Positions 48,929 through 60,153 of a DNA stretch of 64,000 nucleotides are shown here, piece by piece (the stretch's first letter is position 1; every line of letters begins with the position of its first letter). Origin of the DNA: Chrysemys picta bellii (taxonomy: Eukaryota > Chordata > Testudines > Emydidae); the NCBI RefSeq assembly GCF_011386835.1, contig NC_088791.1, positions 25,394,998 through 25,458,997 on the forward strand. The letters are read 5' to 3'. Position numbers and translations under genes: made by a program. Under the pieces are notes generated by a model, which worked only from the letters and a program-made list of their open reading frames with translations, ran no database searches and was not told where the DNA came from.

Positions 48929-49151
48929 CAGGGGTTCTCAAACTGGGGGTCGGGACCCCTCAGGGGGTCACGAGGTTATTACATGGGGGGTTGCGAGCTG
49001 TCAGTCTCCACCCCAAACCTCGCTTTGCATCCAGCATTTATAATTGTGTTAAATATATAAAAAAGTGTTTTTAATTGATAAGGATGGGGGGTTGCACTCA
49101 GAGGCTTGCTATGTGAAAGGGGTCACCAATACAAAAATTTGAGAACTACTG
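48929..49151. mobile_element. hAT MITE, family A
   Basis: Same family and orientation as 20,334. The ends are CAGGGGTTCTCAAACTGGGG and TTTGAGAACTACTG. The flanks ATGTACAA (48,921-48,928) and ATGTAGAA (49,152-49,159) differ at one base. Confidence 0.9.
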
Positions 49152-49189
49152 ATGTAGAACCATCAAAATCTAAAGACAATTAGTCATGA

Positions 49190-49868
49190 CTAAGGCTACG
49201 TTTTAGTCATGGGTATTTTTAGTAAAAGTCATGTACAGGTCACAGGTAGTAAACAAAAATTCATGGCCCATGACCTGTCCTTGACTTGTACTATATACCC
49301 CTGACTAAATCTTTGGAGGAGGAGGGGCATGCAGCCTGGGGGTGCCGGCCCAGGGGGTACCACAGGTGCTGGGGAGGTTGGTGGGGCTGGCAGGCTCCCT
49401 ACCTGGCTCTGCATGTCCCCAGAAGCAGCGACATCCTCCTCCCTCTGCTCCTGGGCGGGGGCATGGCCTGCAGCTCTGTATGCTGCCTCCGCCCAGAGTG
49501 CCAGCTTCACAACTCCCATTGGCTCCAATGGGTGCTGTGAGGGTGGTGCCTGCAGGCGGAGACAGTGCGCAGAGCCCCTGGGATGCGCCTCTTCCCAGGA
49601 GCCAAGGGATGTCGCTGTTTCCGGGGAGCCCCCCCAAAGGAAGTGCCGCCCAGAGCCCTCACCCCCTCCCACACCCCAGCCCTGAGCCCCCTCCCACACC
49701 CGAACTCCTGTTGATGCGGGCAGAGAGGGGCATGGTGGTCCAAAACGACCCCAGCAGCGGCCAGTGCAGCTGGCTCAGGGGCTGCCTGAACTGCTCAGGC
49801 GGCTCCTGGGCCAGCCACACCGGCTGCTGCAGAAGTCCCGGAAAGTCACGAAATGCGCAGCCTTGGTT
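49190..49868. mobile_element. TIR element with GC-rich core
   Basis: The left end is TAAGGCTACGTTTTAGTCAT and the right end GTCACGAAATGCGCAGCCTTG. TAAGGCTACG and CGCAGCCTTG are imperfect inverted termini. AT-rich shoulders repeat GTCATGGxxATTTTTAGTAAAAGTCA-like motifs, and the core (49,310-49,830) is GC-rich without homology. Overlapping open frames on both strands there are compositional. Confidence 0.55.
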
Positions 49869-49879
49869 ATGGCAAGTCT

Positions 49880-50160
49880 TCCAAACCTATGGCATCCCTG
49901 AGACATTGAAAACATCTACAGAAAGACTACGAGTGTGGTGAGTGGACAAGAAACTCACAGAATGGTTCAGAACGGCTGTAGAGAGACACGAGGATGCATG
50001 CTATTGCTGGATTTGTTCAACTTGGTATTGAAAGCACTAAGGACTGTAGTATTGAAGGATGAAACAAGAAGAGTCATATTACATGTGAAGACAGTGAATT
50101 ACCTTAGATTCATAGATGATATTGACTTAATAGCATTGACCAATTAGGATTTACAGAGAA
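49880..50160 (+). pseudogene. LINE reverse-transcriptase scrap
   Basis: A short plus-strand frame ends DLFNLVLKALRTVVLKDETR and then VNYLRFIDDIDLIALTN. The LFN..L....R and NYLRF-x-DDIDLIA blocks are reverse-transcriptase palm motifs, with the catalytic box reading FIDD. It differs from the CR1 box (FADDTKLGG) and resembles another non-LTR clade. Flanking parts are lost. Confidence 0.6.
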
Positions 50161-50331
50161 AAACAGGCTATGTACAGTACAGGTATTACACATGTAGCTA
50201 CTTGCCACACTGAAAGGCTCTGGCAGTGCCTTTCACTGCAGTGAGGAAAGGCTCCAGCCGGGAGAAACAAGTTAACCCCCCCACGCCTCCAGGGTCTTCA
50301 AGGATTGTCATGTGGCAACTGCTCTAATTTT

Positions 50332-50497
50332 AGGAGTACTTGTGGCACCTTAGAGACTAACAAATTTATTAGAGCATAAGCTTTCGTGGACTACAGCCCA
50401 CTTCTTCGGATGCATATAGAATGGAGCATATATTGAGGAGATATACATACACACATACAGAGAGCATGAACAGGTGGGAGTTGTGCTACTCTGAAAC
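50332..50497 (-). mobile_element. Penelope-like insertion with inverted terminus and 13-bp TSD
   Basis: It starts internally in the family sequence (AGGAGTACTTGTGGCACCTT), runs to AACAGGTGGGAGTTG, and then ends TGCTACTCTGAAAC, the reverse complement of the family's terminal GTTTCAGAGTAGCA. CTGCTCTAATTTT flanks it at 50,319-50,331 and 50,498-50,510. It is a short, apparently recent insertion. Confidence 0.88.
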
Positions 50498-51261
50498 CTG
50501 CTCTAATTTTGTTTCTTTAGAGGCTGTGAGGTAGGGCTATTGCCTGCTCTCTGCCCATTCGTTAGTATTAACCCAGAATTAAAGACCACAATTAAGTGGG
50601 TTCCAGACAAATGCGATTATGTTAAGTAACCGTTAGATAAACTGTTTCCACAGTAACTGTAATTTTACTCCATTGGAGATATGTAGTAATTTTAGTTACT
50701 ATAAAAAGCATTGACTTTTATGGGTTAATATGAAAGTGCAATGTCCTGTAGTTTAATTTGCTGTGGGAATTACAATTTTGATCATACGGTTTAGTGATCA
50801 AATATAAACGTATGAGTGTTTAAATGACAGCACATTCAGTCAAAAGTTAACATGTCCTAGAGCTATATTCCCCAATGGTGACTACTCCAGCAGAACATGG
50901 AAACTTTAAAAACTAAGCACATGGAGTCTGAAATATTTAGCGAGCACTCATGAAGCATTTTGGTTGGAGATAAGGCAAAGAACTTTTATTAGCAGCATGA
51001 TCACTCCCCAGACAATCTACTTTGGTTTCTAGAAACATCTAGTTTGCACTGGAAATACTCAGAGGTTTAACAGTTATTAGCCTAGCTACTCCCATATATT
51101 TGTATCCCTAAAGGGACTAGCATAAAAGCCACCAGACCTACTAGGCCCCTTTCCAATGCAGGTCTGGTGGTAGTTGCACTAGCCAACGGCAATGCCAAAA
51201 ATTTCAGAACTTCTGCAACCTCTGTTGAATGCAGCAGTGTGCCAAAATTAACAAACAAAGT

Positions 51262-51336
51262 AATACTTGGGTCTGACTCACAGACTAAGTCCAGAAGGGT
51301 CCATCATGATCATCTAGTCTGACCTCCTGCACATCC
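51262..51336 (-). mobile_element. CR1/L3-type LINE 3' terminal scrap
   Basis: About 75 bp resembling the ending GTCCAGAAGGGTCCATCATG ATCATCTAGTCTGACCTCC, a CR1-related tail different from the copies above. No coding sequence remains. Confidence 0.6.
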
Positions 51337-51339
51337 AGA

Positions 51340-52230
51340 GGTGGATTAAGATTTATAGGGGCCATGGGCACAAAGAACGTTTTGGGCCCCCACACCCTGG
51401 AGGCCCAGGGGCACCAGAACCAGAGAGAACAGGGAGGCCATGTCCCCCACTTTTGGAAGTGGGAGTGCCATGCCCGCCTACTTTTTAACATGGGCGTAAT
51501 AGCCTCAGGCAGGTGCAGAGTGGTGGTGACCTGGGCATAGTTGGTGTCGCCAAGAGCACAGGGGGATGTTGCCCCCTCCAAACTGCAAGCCTCAGGTCAG
51601 AGGCGACAGGAGGAGCAGTGGTTGCTGCCTCAGGCACAAAGCCCAGGTGGGAGTGGGGGCAGCCTGTCAGTGGGAGCAGGAAGGACCTAGCGGGGGCAGC
51701 CTGTCAGTGGGAGCAGGAAGGACCTAGCAGGGGCAGCCTGTCAGTGGGAGCTGGGCGCAGGCACTGAGTGAGCCCAGGTGGAGTGTGGCGGTGACAGAGG
51801 CTGGGCCAGGAGCAGCAGCAGCTGCACAGGAAGAGCCCTCCCTGCTCGGCTCCTCATTGCCTGTGACCTTCCCAGGTCTCCCTGCTGCCTCCCAGCTGTG
51901 GCAGGGCCTCCTCTCCCTGCAGAGCGTGTCTGCAGGCCCCAGGAATGGGGCAGGAGGCCAGATTGGAGCTCTCACCCCTGGGTCCCACTGGCAGTGGTGT
52001 GCCCCAGGCGGCAGGGACACAGGTCGGGGGCTGCTCTTGGGCACCTCAACCCCCACCCAGGGCAGGTGGAGGGTCCAGGGCTCCACACAGTGGCCCGGGC
52101 TCCCTGGGCGGTTATCACTGCCTGGCTGCAGCTTCTGGCCCAGCCAAGGGGCAGGGCCCTAGGGGTAAGAGATGTAGGGGTCAGGGCCACAGTTCTGGTG
52201 ACGGTGGCCCCAACACTTGTACCCAGATTC
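51340..52230. repeat. GC-rich block, repeat family uncertain
   Basis: It begins CAGAGGTGGATTAAGATTTA, like a hAT end, and is followed by about 0.9 kb of GC-rich, non-coding DNA including a 37-bp tandem repeat. No matching right terminus was identified. Overlapping open frames on both strands lack any domain and fit base composition. Confidence 0.4.
51655..51751. repeat. 37-bp minisatellite, about 2.6 copies
   Basis: The unit GGGGGCAGCCTGTCAGTGGG AGCAGGAAGGACCTAGC starts at 51,655, 51,692 and 51,729 and is almost perfect. It falls in the GC-rich block. Confidence 0.9.
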
Positions 52231-52964
52231 TGGCACTCCTGCACCCCATCTTCCATTATGCATTTTTCCTTGGGGATTTTAAGCATGCCAATAATGATGC
52301 CTAATAATTAATCAGTAGAAGAGGACAGATAAAATTATACCCATATATAGAACAAATGTTTCAAGAATTTTCACAAATCTGTTAGTTTTACAGAAGGAGA
52401 ATAAATCCAAAGCTACTTCTAATGAGGGTCATGATCCACTTCTAGGATGAACTGTAGAAACAAGAACAATGGAGATTATTTACCTAATGCAACAATAGTT
52501 CTTTAGTTTTGTCAAGTTATAGCCAAATTCTGCAAAAGCTTTTGATCAGAATGATGCAGTAGTTTAATTGTTTTAAGAATGGAATATTTCCTGGTGAAGT
52601 GTAGTTTTTATAGCTCAAGTGACAAGTTTAATGGAAAAATATTTCCAAATCTAAGCAAATATTACGACAACATTTGTATAAACAGAATAATGAAGACAAA
52701 ATATATGACAGTATCTTAAAATAACTACATTAAAGTTGTTGAGGTCTATGTTTAAAAGGTATCAAAGCTTAGCAAAATTACAAGATAAACACACACAGAT
52801 GTGGAGAGAGTGCAATGAAGCAGACCTAAAATCTGAATACATCTAAAATCTGAAATCTACCTATATCTGATCATATATAAGGGACAGACAAATGTAAAAT
52901 ACAGAAATCTAATAGACATCTGACATGTAAGCAATTCAAGAAAAACCCTTCACACCCTCTATAC

Positions 52965-53160
52965 AACACAGATAGGATCGTTGATTAGGAATCAGGAGAC
53001 CTGTGATCTATTCTCAACTCTGCCACTAACCCACTGTGGGACCTTAGATAAGTTACTTCACTTCTATGAGTCAGCTTCCCATCTGTAAAATGGAGAGAAT
53101 ACTCTTCCCTTCCAAAGTTCCTTGAGCTCTATGGATTAAGTATGCTATGTAAGAGCCAAA
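52965..53160 (+). mobile_element. MIR SINE
   Basis: It reads CTCAACTCTGCCACTAACCC, GGGACCTTAGATAAGTTACT and CCATCTGTAAAATGGAGAGA, the order of the MIR consensus. It is well recognisable, ancient and non-coding. Confidence 0.85.
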
Positions 53161-53162
53161 TA

Positions 53163-53350
53163 CACCTCTACCCCGATATAACGCGACCCGATATAACATG
53201 AATTCGGATATAACGCGGTAAAGCAATGCTCCGGGGGGGTGGGGCTGCGCACTCCGGCGGATCAAAACAAGTTTGCTATAATGCGGTTTCACCTATAACA
53301 CAGTAAGATTTTTTGGCTCCCAAGGAGAGCGTTATATCGGGGTAGAGGTG
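53163..53350. mobile_element. Tc1/mariner-like MITE, TA target site
   Basis: The ends are CACCTCTACCCCGATATAAC GC and GCGTTATATCGGGGTAGAGG TG, nearly perfect inverted repeats. TA lies on both sides (53,161-53,162 and 53,351-53,352). The 188-bp interior has further GATATAACGCG repeats. Non-coding. Confidence 0.85.
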
Positions 53351-54057
53351 TATTATAACGTCACAGTGTTTTCTAATGTAATATTGTTTGGCACTGCAAG
53401 GAATAGTTAGATAGGAGTGCAGGCCCTGAAATCTGGCAAATACAAATGGATCCAATAGAGGCTAAACAATTTTAAGTATAATTGAGCAAAACATCAAAAT
53501 AATAAAAGAATCTGTGCAGAAAAAAAACCCCTGTATGATAAAATACTGTTATATAGCTACCTGGGGAGCTATATAAGTGTGATATCTAAAAGAATAAAAT
53601 GAGAGTATGAAAATAAAGGGGCTGCTAAAAGCAAATATGAAGATTTAACTAAATATTTTTATTTAGATTTATGAAGTGTCTAACCATTACTCTAGGTGTT
53701 AAGTTATAATTATAATACACGTAATTGGAATAACCCCCAAAATAATTGAAAACAAACTATTAAGCAAATAGCCCATCCAGGAATCTCCACATTAAAATAA
53801 TTACCTCAGAAATATAATAAAAATCCTAGTCAGTCATCAGCTTTTCACCCATCCTTTGGCAAATACTAAGGAGGAGAAAAGATGTACCTTGCACTGTATT
53901 CTGTAGGTTAACAGGTCAAAGATCTCAAGGGCCAAAGTGGATGTAAATTGCAGGATGCAGGGCTCCTTCATGAAGGACACCTTGCCAGCAGCCCACTCCC
54001 ATTTAATGTGAGGAAGCATCTCTGCTCAAATACTACCAATTGTAACTACTTTAGTAC

Positions 54058-54165
54058 CATATGGCCTTGTCTACACTACCAAATAAAACTTACTGACACC
54101 AATCCGTGTCGCTAAAGTGGTACCAAACACTGTTTGGCACTAAGTGCAAACAAGGACAAACCATA
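54058..54165. repeat. Possible Harbinger-type MITE end
   Basis: GGCCTTGTCTACACTACCAA is a motif that I associate with reptile Harbinger-type MITE ends. No partner end was located. Confidence 0.3.
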
Positions 54166-54410
54166 CTTTGTACTGTTGGAGCTAACTGACAAACACTGGT
54201 CTGAGCAGTAGGTGGGGTAACAAAAGAAGATCCCTGTAATACCCTGCATGAAAGCAGCATCAAAGCAGAAGAGCTATTGCCCAAATCTATACTCACAAAC
54301 ATAGGAGCAGAGCCACTGGAGTGGTTATATCCACTCTTACTAGGTAGCACTTCTGTACCAAAGGAACTGTATGTCAATGGGGGGGGAAGAGGAGAAGTAT
54401 GGCCGTTGAC

Positions 54411-54460
54411 AGTCCAAAAAAATCTACCTGGACGTAGTCCAAAAAAATCTACCTGGACGT
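54411..54460. repeat. Exact 25-bp tandem duplication
   Basis: AGTCCAAAAAAATCTACCTG GACGT occurs twice in a row with no difference, which suggests a recent slippage event. Confidence 0.95.
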
Positions 54461-54555
54461 ATTCTGTTCATTCATCATTAGATACAGACCAACAAAAGGA
54501 GGACAGTTTCAGTCCAGTACCCAGGCCAAAATAAAAGTGTGTGTGTGGCGGTGGG

Positions 54556-54577
54556 AGGGGGGGGGGGGGGGGGGGGA
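54556..54577. repeat. poly-G run
   Basis: About 20 consecutive G within a G-rich tract starting at 54,548. Length may be uncertain in the assembly. Confidence 0.8.
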
Positions 54578-55663
54578 AGAGAGGAGACAAGGAATTTTGA
54601 GGACTTCAGAAATCACTAAAGCTGCCATACCAAATCCCTTTCAGTGACTTTTCTAAAAAAAGGGAGGTTTGGATACAGGTTAAGATTTTGCAAAACTGCC
54701 AGCATGAAAAATGGTCTCTATAGTATACCTAAATTTAAAGTGGAAGATAATATTCCTTCATCAAACCTAAGCAGTCACTGACTCAGCCACCAGAGGAGGA
54801 ACTACTTATAGCACTAATGAGACAACAAAAATAAAAGAAAGAGTTTAATACACAAAAACAAAAAATCCAATTGAAATGAGCAATTTATGCAGATTGTACA
54901 GATCTATAAAAATATAGATTTAAGACTTGTTTAAATATTCATAATAGAAAGGCTGCAAGCACTCAACAGATAGATAAAGAAAGATTAGAGAAGTATAACA
55001 AAGAATGGTATGCCGCTATATCTCTAATAAATGGAAAGTCCCGATAAGAGAGCATGCTCAATGACTACTATGAAAGTAAGTAATAATCCATTATGCCATA
55101 CATGTGATTAATGTATGATTAAATTATGAATACAGTCCAGTTACAGGGAATAAGGCAATTTTTTTCCTGAGAGATTTGTTTAAGGGCATTTGAGTGTTTC
55201 GACTGAAAAAGGAATTCATTTTAACTTTACATGGATGTAGTGAGTGTTTACTTGTTTTTTGTTCAGTATCAATACACCTAGATTATTCGAAAGGTACAAT
55301 ATATAATTAGAAAAATACAATTCAGTGCGGTAACTCCAGTGATGGAAAGTTAACAACCAGGTTGTACAAAGTGATATGGAATTTGGTTGGAGTGATCAAG
55401 TTGGTTTTAGACCTGAAAGAACTGCTGCCAATGTGAGAAGGGGCTGCTATTATTGCACATTATTTGGGAAACAGAAATTGTATCTTAACTATTAACAGCC
55501 TATTCCAGAAAGGAATTAAATAGGGTTGAACAAGATTATTTGACCTTTTGAGGTGGCCTACATTTGGATTGGCAGAGAATTTCCTAAGTGTATTGAAAAT
55601 GTAACAAATGCCTCTACTCCAATGAGTTCAAGTGGTCTAACAGAAAATAACTTTTCCCTATGA

Positions 55664-56209
55664 CAGGTTTCAGAGTAGCAGCCGTGTTAGTCTGTATCCG
55701 CAAAAAGAACAGGAGTACTTGTGGCACCTTAGAGACTAACAAATTTATTAGAGCATAAGCTTTCGTGGACTACAGCCCACTTCTTCGGATGCATATAGAA
55801 TGGAACATATATTGAGGAGATATATATACACACATACAGAGAGCATAAACAGGTGGGAGTTGTCTTACCAACTCTGAGAGGCCAATTAAGTAAGAGAAAA
55901 AAACTTTTGAAGTGATAATCAAGCTAGCCCAGTACAGACAGGTTGATAAGAAGTGTGAGAATACTTACAAGGGGAGATAGATTCAATGTTTGTAATGGCT
56001 CAGCCATTCCCAGTCCTTATTCAATCCTTTGTTGATTGTGTCTAGTTTGCATATCAATTCCAGCTCAGCAGTCTCTCGTTGGAGTCTGTTTTTGAAGTTT
56101 TTCTGTTGTAATATAGCCTCCCGCAGGTCTGTCACTGAATGACCAGACAGGTTAAACTGTTCTCCCACTGGTTTTTGAGTATTATGATTCCTGATGTCAG
56201 ATTTGTTCT
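55664..56209 (-). mobile_element. Penelope-like retroelement 3' end with 12-bp TSD
   Basis: The longest Penelope-like copy in the window, 546 bp, flanked by TTTTCCCTATGA (55,652-55,663 and 56,210-56,221). The 3' non-coding part (GGTTTCAGAGTAGCAGCCGT onward) defines the family also present at 12,872, 31,311 and 50,332. Its 5' part encodes the end of the Penelope protein. Confidence 0.9.
55983..56206 (-). pseudogene. Penelope-like protein, C-terminal GIY-YIG region
   Basis: The minus strand encodes GEQFNLSGHSVTDLREAILQ and RETAELELICKLDTINKGLN, ending at a stop near 55,983. The H/F-NL-GHS--D, then R--E----I-KLDT----GLN pattern is the second half of the GIY-YIG endonuclease that follows the reverse transcriptase in Penelope-like elements. 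The catalytic Arg and Glu region is only partly included, and the RT is absent because the copy is 5'-truncated. Confidence 0.75.
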
Positions 56210-56325
56210 TTTTCCCTATGAGTGAACAGGAAAGGGCATCCTACTCCTCACTCCTTCCCTTGGTATTAGAGCTATTACTACTGCAATAAGGAAACAAATG
56301 ATGGGAACAAAAGTACAGGTTCTTG

Positions 56326-56358
56326 GTTTTTTATATATATTTATATATATATATAAAA
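56326..56358. repeat. (TA)n-rich tract
   Basis: TTATATATATTTATATATAT followed by ATATAAAAA, an AT dinucleotide-rich stretch of about 30 bp. Confidence 0.7.
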
Positions 56359-56764
56359 ATACATGCAGAAGTTATTATATTGGCTAAGGAAGCTGCCACA
56401 ACAGTTCAAGAAATATACAGGTAATATGGATCTATTTCAAAATATAAGGCCCCAATGCTGCATAGCTCTTAGCATTGCACAGGCTCAGGTACTTGCCAGT
56501 GGCAAGTTCTGCCTTACATTAACATGGTCAATTTACTCAAGTCTCCAAAACAGATTAAATATGTAAGTATAAAAGTCAGATGAATAGGATATAGCAGACA
56601 ATTGTGTACAAAGTAAAAAAGTGACAATAAGAACTCAAAGGTAATACAAACAAGATAGTTTTGGTTTCACAGTTCAAAACCTCAGTAATACTTCAATTTA
56701 CTACTGAAGCATAGAAAATTCTCAGATTTCTTATGGCAAAACCAAATGCTGAGTAATGCTAAAG

Positions 56765-56945
56765 CAGTAGTTCTCAAACTTTTGCATTGGTGACCACTTT
56801 CACACAGCAAGCCCTCCGAGTGTGACCCCCATAAATTAAAAACACATTTTTTATATTTAACACTATTATAAATGCTGGTGGTGAAGTGGGGTTTGGGGGT
56901 GTAGGCTGACAGTTCATGACTTCCTGAGGGGTCACGACCCCCCAG
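56765..56945. mobile_element. hAT MITE, family A, one end shortened but with exact TSD
   Basis: Opposite orientation to 20,334 and 48,929. The left end CAGTAGTTCTCAAAC is normal. The right end stops at GGGGTCACGACCCCCCAG, about 15 bp short of the expected terminal repeat. TGCTAAAG nevertheless flanks it exactly (56,757-56,764 and 56,946-56,953). Confidence 0.88.
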
Positions 56946-57934
56946 TGCTAAAGAATTAATGCAATTCCAAGAAAAAGAACCTCTTGAATGTATTGCAAAT
57001 TGAAACACTACCAAATGGCCTTTATAAATGTTTGTGTACTAGGTAAGACAGTCGGTGCCATGAGTCAAATGCAAAGTTACGTAAAGACACTTTGTACATC
57101 TTCCAATTTTCAGTCTGTAAATCCCAAGTACTATTTAACCTGAAAAATATGGAACTGCCTAGTTATAATACATATCCAAATCACATGGTTGGCACACTTT
57201 TCACTTAATACTGACTTCTACTGCAAAGTTGCATTTGGATTGTCCATTGGCACTGGCAAACCGGAGAGCTACTAGACCACTCTGCTGTATGCATTACTCT
57301 TTAAAGAACTTGCAAGCAGGCCTAATAAGGTGGCAGCTAAGTTAGCCATCTCTGGTGTACAAATGGAGGAACAACATTCAGGTTCACTGTTTCCTGCAGA
57401 TTACAGCTATTTGAAGAGTTTGCTGGCCAGGCAGCCAGATAAGGAAGCCATTGGAAAGTGTGATAAATATAGCAGCTGAGCTAGGCCTCACTGATGTTCT
57501 AAGGGAGCCAGAAAGAAGGCAGTTGCAGGACGTAGGCTCATCACATTGGTAACAGATTCCATTTGCTGAGGAAAAAAGATGGTTATTTGCTGTATTCCAC
57601 TCAGGTGTGCATGTGCCCAGGGCACTGAAGCCAGAACATTTTGTTTACCAGTACCCATGGGGGCAGTGCTTGTGCCCTGTGGCTCTAGCCTCTGCCCTAG
57701 CTATTTAAGGGCCGTGCCACCCTGACACCCCCCCCCCCGCCCCCAATTCCTTCACAGTGATCATCAGTAGTAGAGACTCTGATACAAAGGGGATGGAGTG
57801 TGGGTCGAGGAATACACGTCTCCCCCTATGTCCCAGAGAACAATTATAATACAGCCACCTAACCGTCTTTTCCTTTTCAAGTGGTTGCAGACTTGTATTC
57901 TACCCAGGTGACTCACAAGCAGTACTTTTATGAC

Positions 57935-58230
57935 AGTGATCCCCAAACTTTTCATGGTTGCGCCCCCCCCCCTTACCCTTGTCCATGACCCCCTGCCATC
58001 CCCGGAAGCCGGGACCAGGAACGGGGTCATGGCTTCTGGGGGCGGGGGGCACGTGGACAGGGGTAAGGTGGCCGAGGCTGGAGTCACAACTGGGGGGCAG
58101 GGGTGGGGCTGGGAATGGAGCCGTAGCTGCAGCCAGGACAGGGGCCACGGCTGGGAATGGCAGCTGCAGCTGGGAGCTGCTGCTAGAGCAGAGCAGGGGG
58201 CAGAGCAGGACACCTCAGTTTGGGGATCTT
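57935..58230. mobile_element. GC-rich hAT-like MITE inside the DIRS region
   Basis: It begins CAGTGATCCCCAAACTTTTC ATG near 57,935 and ends near GTTTGGGGATC (58,218-58,228), inverted termini of hAT type. The GC-rich interior (GGGGGC, GGAGCCG runs) has no homology. It lies between the DIRS terminal region and the recombinase and so inserted into the DIRS element. No clear target duplication. Confidence 0.6.
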
Positions 58231-58399
58231 AGGATGTGGGACTTGGAGTCTACTGAAAGAATGGCTGAAGGACTGCTTTCCTGAAGTTTGCATCTGATCT
58301 ATATGCCATGGTATATCACATAGTGCCTGATAAAACGATGTATAAAAGACCAAGTAGCAGCTCTGCACATGTCCAGTACTGAAACATAACTGATGAATG

Positions 58400-59200
58400 C
58401 TATCAGTGTTGCTTGGACCCTTGTCTAACGAGCCCCTAATCTCTGAGGAGGCCTGGTCTGAGCTACTTCACATGCTGATTTCCAGGAAGTTATCCACCTG
58501 CAAATACTTTGCACAGAGACTGCCTGACCCCTCATCCAATCTGCATATGAGACGAACAAATGAGGTGATGCCTGAGAAGGTTTAGTTTTGTCCAGGTAGA
58601 ATGCCGAGCATTGTCTTACATCCAACATGTCAAGTCACTGTTCATCCGAATTGGAATGTGGTTTAGGAAAGAACTCCACTAAAGAAATCATTTAGTTGTT
58701 ATAGCTACAAGGAAGGCTATCTTCTGGCCCTGGAGGGATAGAGAACAGGTTGCTAGAGGCTCAAACGGAGCCCCCTCAGAACAGTATTAAGGTCCCACAA
58801 GTGAACAAGCTCTTTCAGAGGTGGATGGAGATGAATGATTCCCGTTAGAAACCTCAACACAAGGGGTTCAAGAAAAACTGACTTCCTTTGGATGAGCGGA
58901 TGAAATGCCAAGATTGCTCCCAAATGAATCCTAAAACAAGGTGAGAGAGACCAAAATACTGAAGGTGAAATAGGTACTCCAAAGCATCCTGAATACAGGC
59001 CAGCATCAGCTGAATTCCTCAAGCAAGCGACTAATCTGAAAAACGCTTCCATTTAGCCAAGTTGCTCTAGTAGAGGGCTTCCTGCTGTTAAGCAACAACT
59101 GTCGAACAGCTTCCAAACATGGTTCCTTCTCCTCCAGCCATGTAGCATCCACTCCATGAGTTGTAAGTACTGAGCACTGGATGCAAAACTCAACCATAGT
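58400..59200 (-). pseudogene. DIRS-like tyrosine recombinase
   Basis: The N-terminal part gives FRIHLGAILAFHPLIQRKSV and FLTGIIHLHPPLKELVHLWD LNTVL (about 58,770-58,935), typical of DIRS recombinases. The C-terminal part gives FYLDKTKPSQASPHLFVSYA and QSICRWITSWKSACEVAQTR PP (about 58,445-58,600). It stops before the Arg-His and Tyr catalytic block. In DIRS elements this enzyme, not an integrase, inserts the circular DNA copy. Frameshifts make it inactive. Confidence 0.78.
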
Positions 59201-59599
59201 GCTAAATCAGCAGATTAGGATGAAGGAGATATGGGAGGCTGAACTGACAGATTGAGACGGTTGGAGAACAAATATTGCTTTGGCCAAGTTGGACCAACGA
59301 GAATCACTTTGGCATGATCCAACTTCAGCTTGAGAATGACCTGTGGGATTATTGGGATAAGAGGAACGCGTACATCAAAATTGATCCCCAACTAATGTGG
59401 AAGGCATCAGTTAAGGAGCCTGGACTGAGATCCACTTGAGAGCAAAATTGAATGGCATTTCTTGCTGTGTCTCATTGCAAAGAGATTGATAGTTGGAATA
59501 CCCCATTCTGCAAAGATGGAGCTAAGTACATTGACTTCAGAGACCACTCATGATTCTGGAAGAAATTCCTCCCAACATGTACTGCCAAGTGATTCTGGA

Positions 59600-60153
59600 C
59601 TATTGAGATGATGCTCTCCCTGATGCAGAACTGCCCAACTTTACAACTGGTTGGAGTGGGATCCTCCCTGCTTGTTCACATAATACACTGCGATGGTACT
59701 GTTGGTATATATACGAACTGCCGTGCACCTGATGTGATCCCAAAATGCACAGCGGGCACTGTAAATGGTCCAGAGCTCCAGGATGTTGACATTGAGGGAA
59801 ACTTCCTATTCCAATCACAAGCCCTGAACCTTCAATGCCCTTAGATGCACTCCCCAGCCTATTGAGGAGGCATCACTGACTACAGTCCTGTTTGGTGGGA
59901 AATGCACAAAGGGAACTGTCCACCACTGAAAGGAGCACAGAATCTCCACAGGCACTTGGATAAACCTGTCTAATGACAACGTGGATGACAGACTACCTTG
60001 AAATATGCTTAAAGAGGGTGAAGGAGTAGACATGCAAGCTGGACAACAAAAATGCATGCAGCCATATGGCCTAGTAACCCTAGGCATACATAGATTGTAG
60101 TTGAAGGTTGAGATTGAATTGCCAGACACAGGTTCTGAATCGCTTGAAAACAT
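59600..60153 (-). pseudogene. DIRS-like RNase H domain
   Basis: The minus strand reads TVVSDASSIGWGVHLRALKV (about 59,826-59,885), the first RNase H block with its catalytic Asp. After a frame change it gives QCPLCILGSHQVHGSSYIYQ-type sequence and the SVLCEQAGRIPL segment corresponding to YINKQGG-like DIRS sequence (about 59,650-59,720). It is separated from the RT and recombinase by stops. Confidence 0.7.

Noticed and set aside
49229..49941. Several frames of 110-199 codons on both strands
   Set aside because: They lie in the GC-rich core of a TIR element. Their existence in many frames at once is a composition effect.
51778..52311. Overlapping 100-177 codon frames on both strands
   Set aside because: GC-rich repeat with mutually overlapping frames, no motif and no splice signals.
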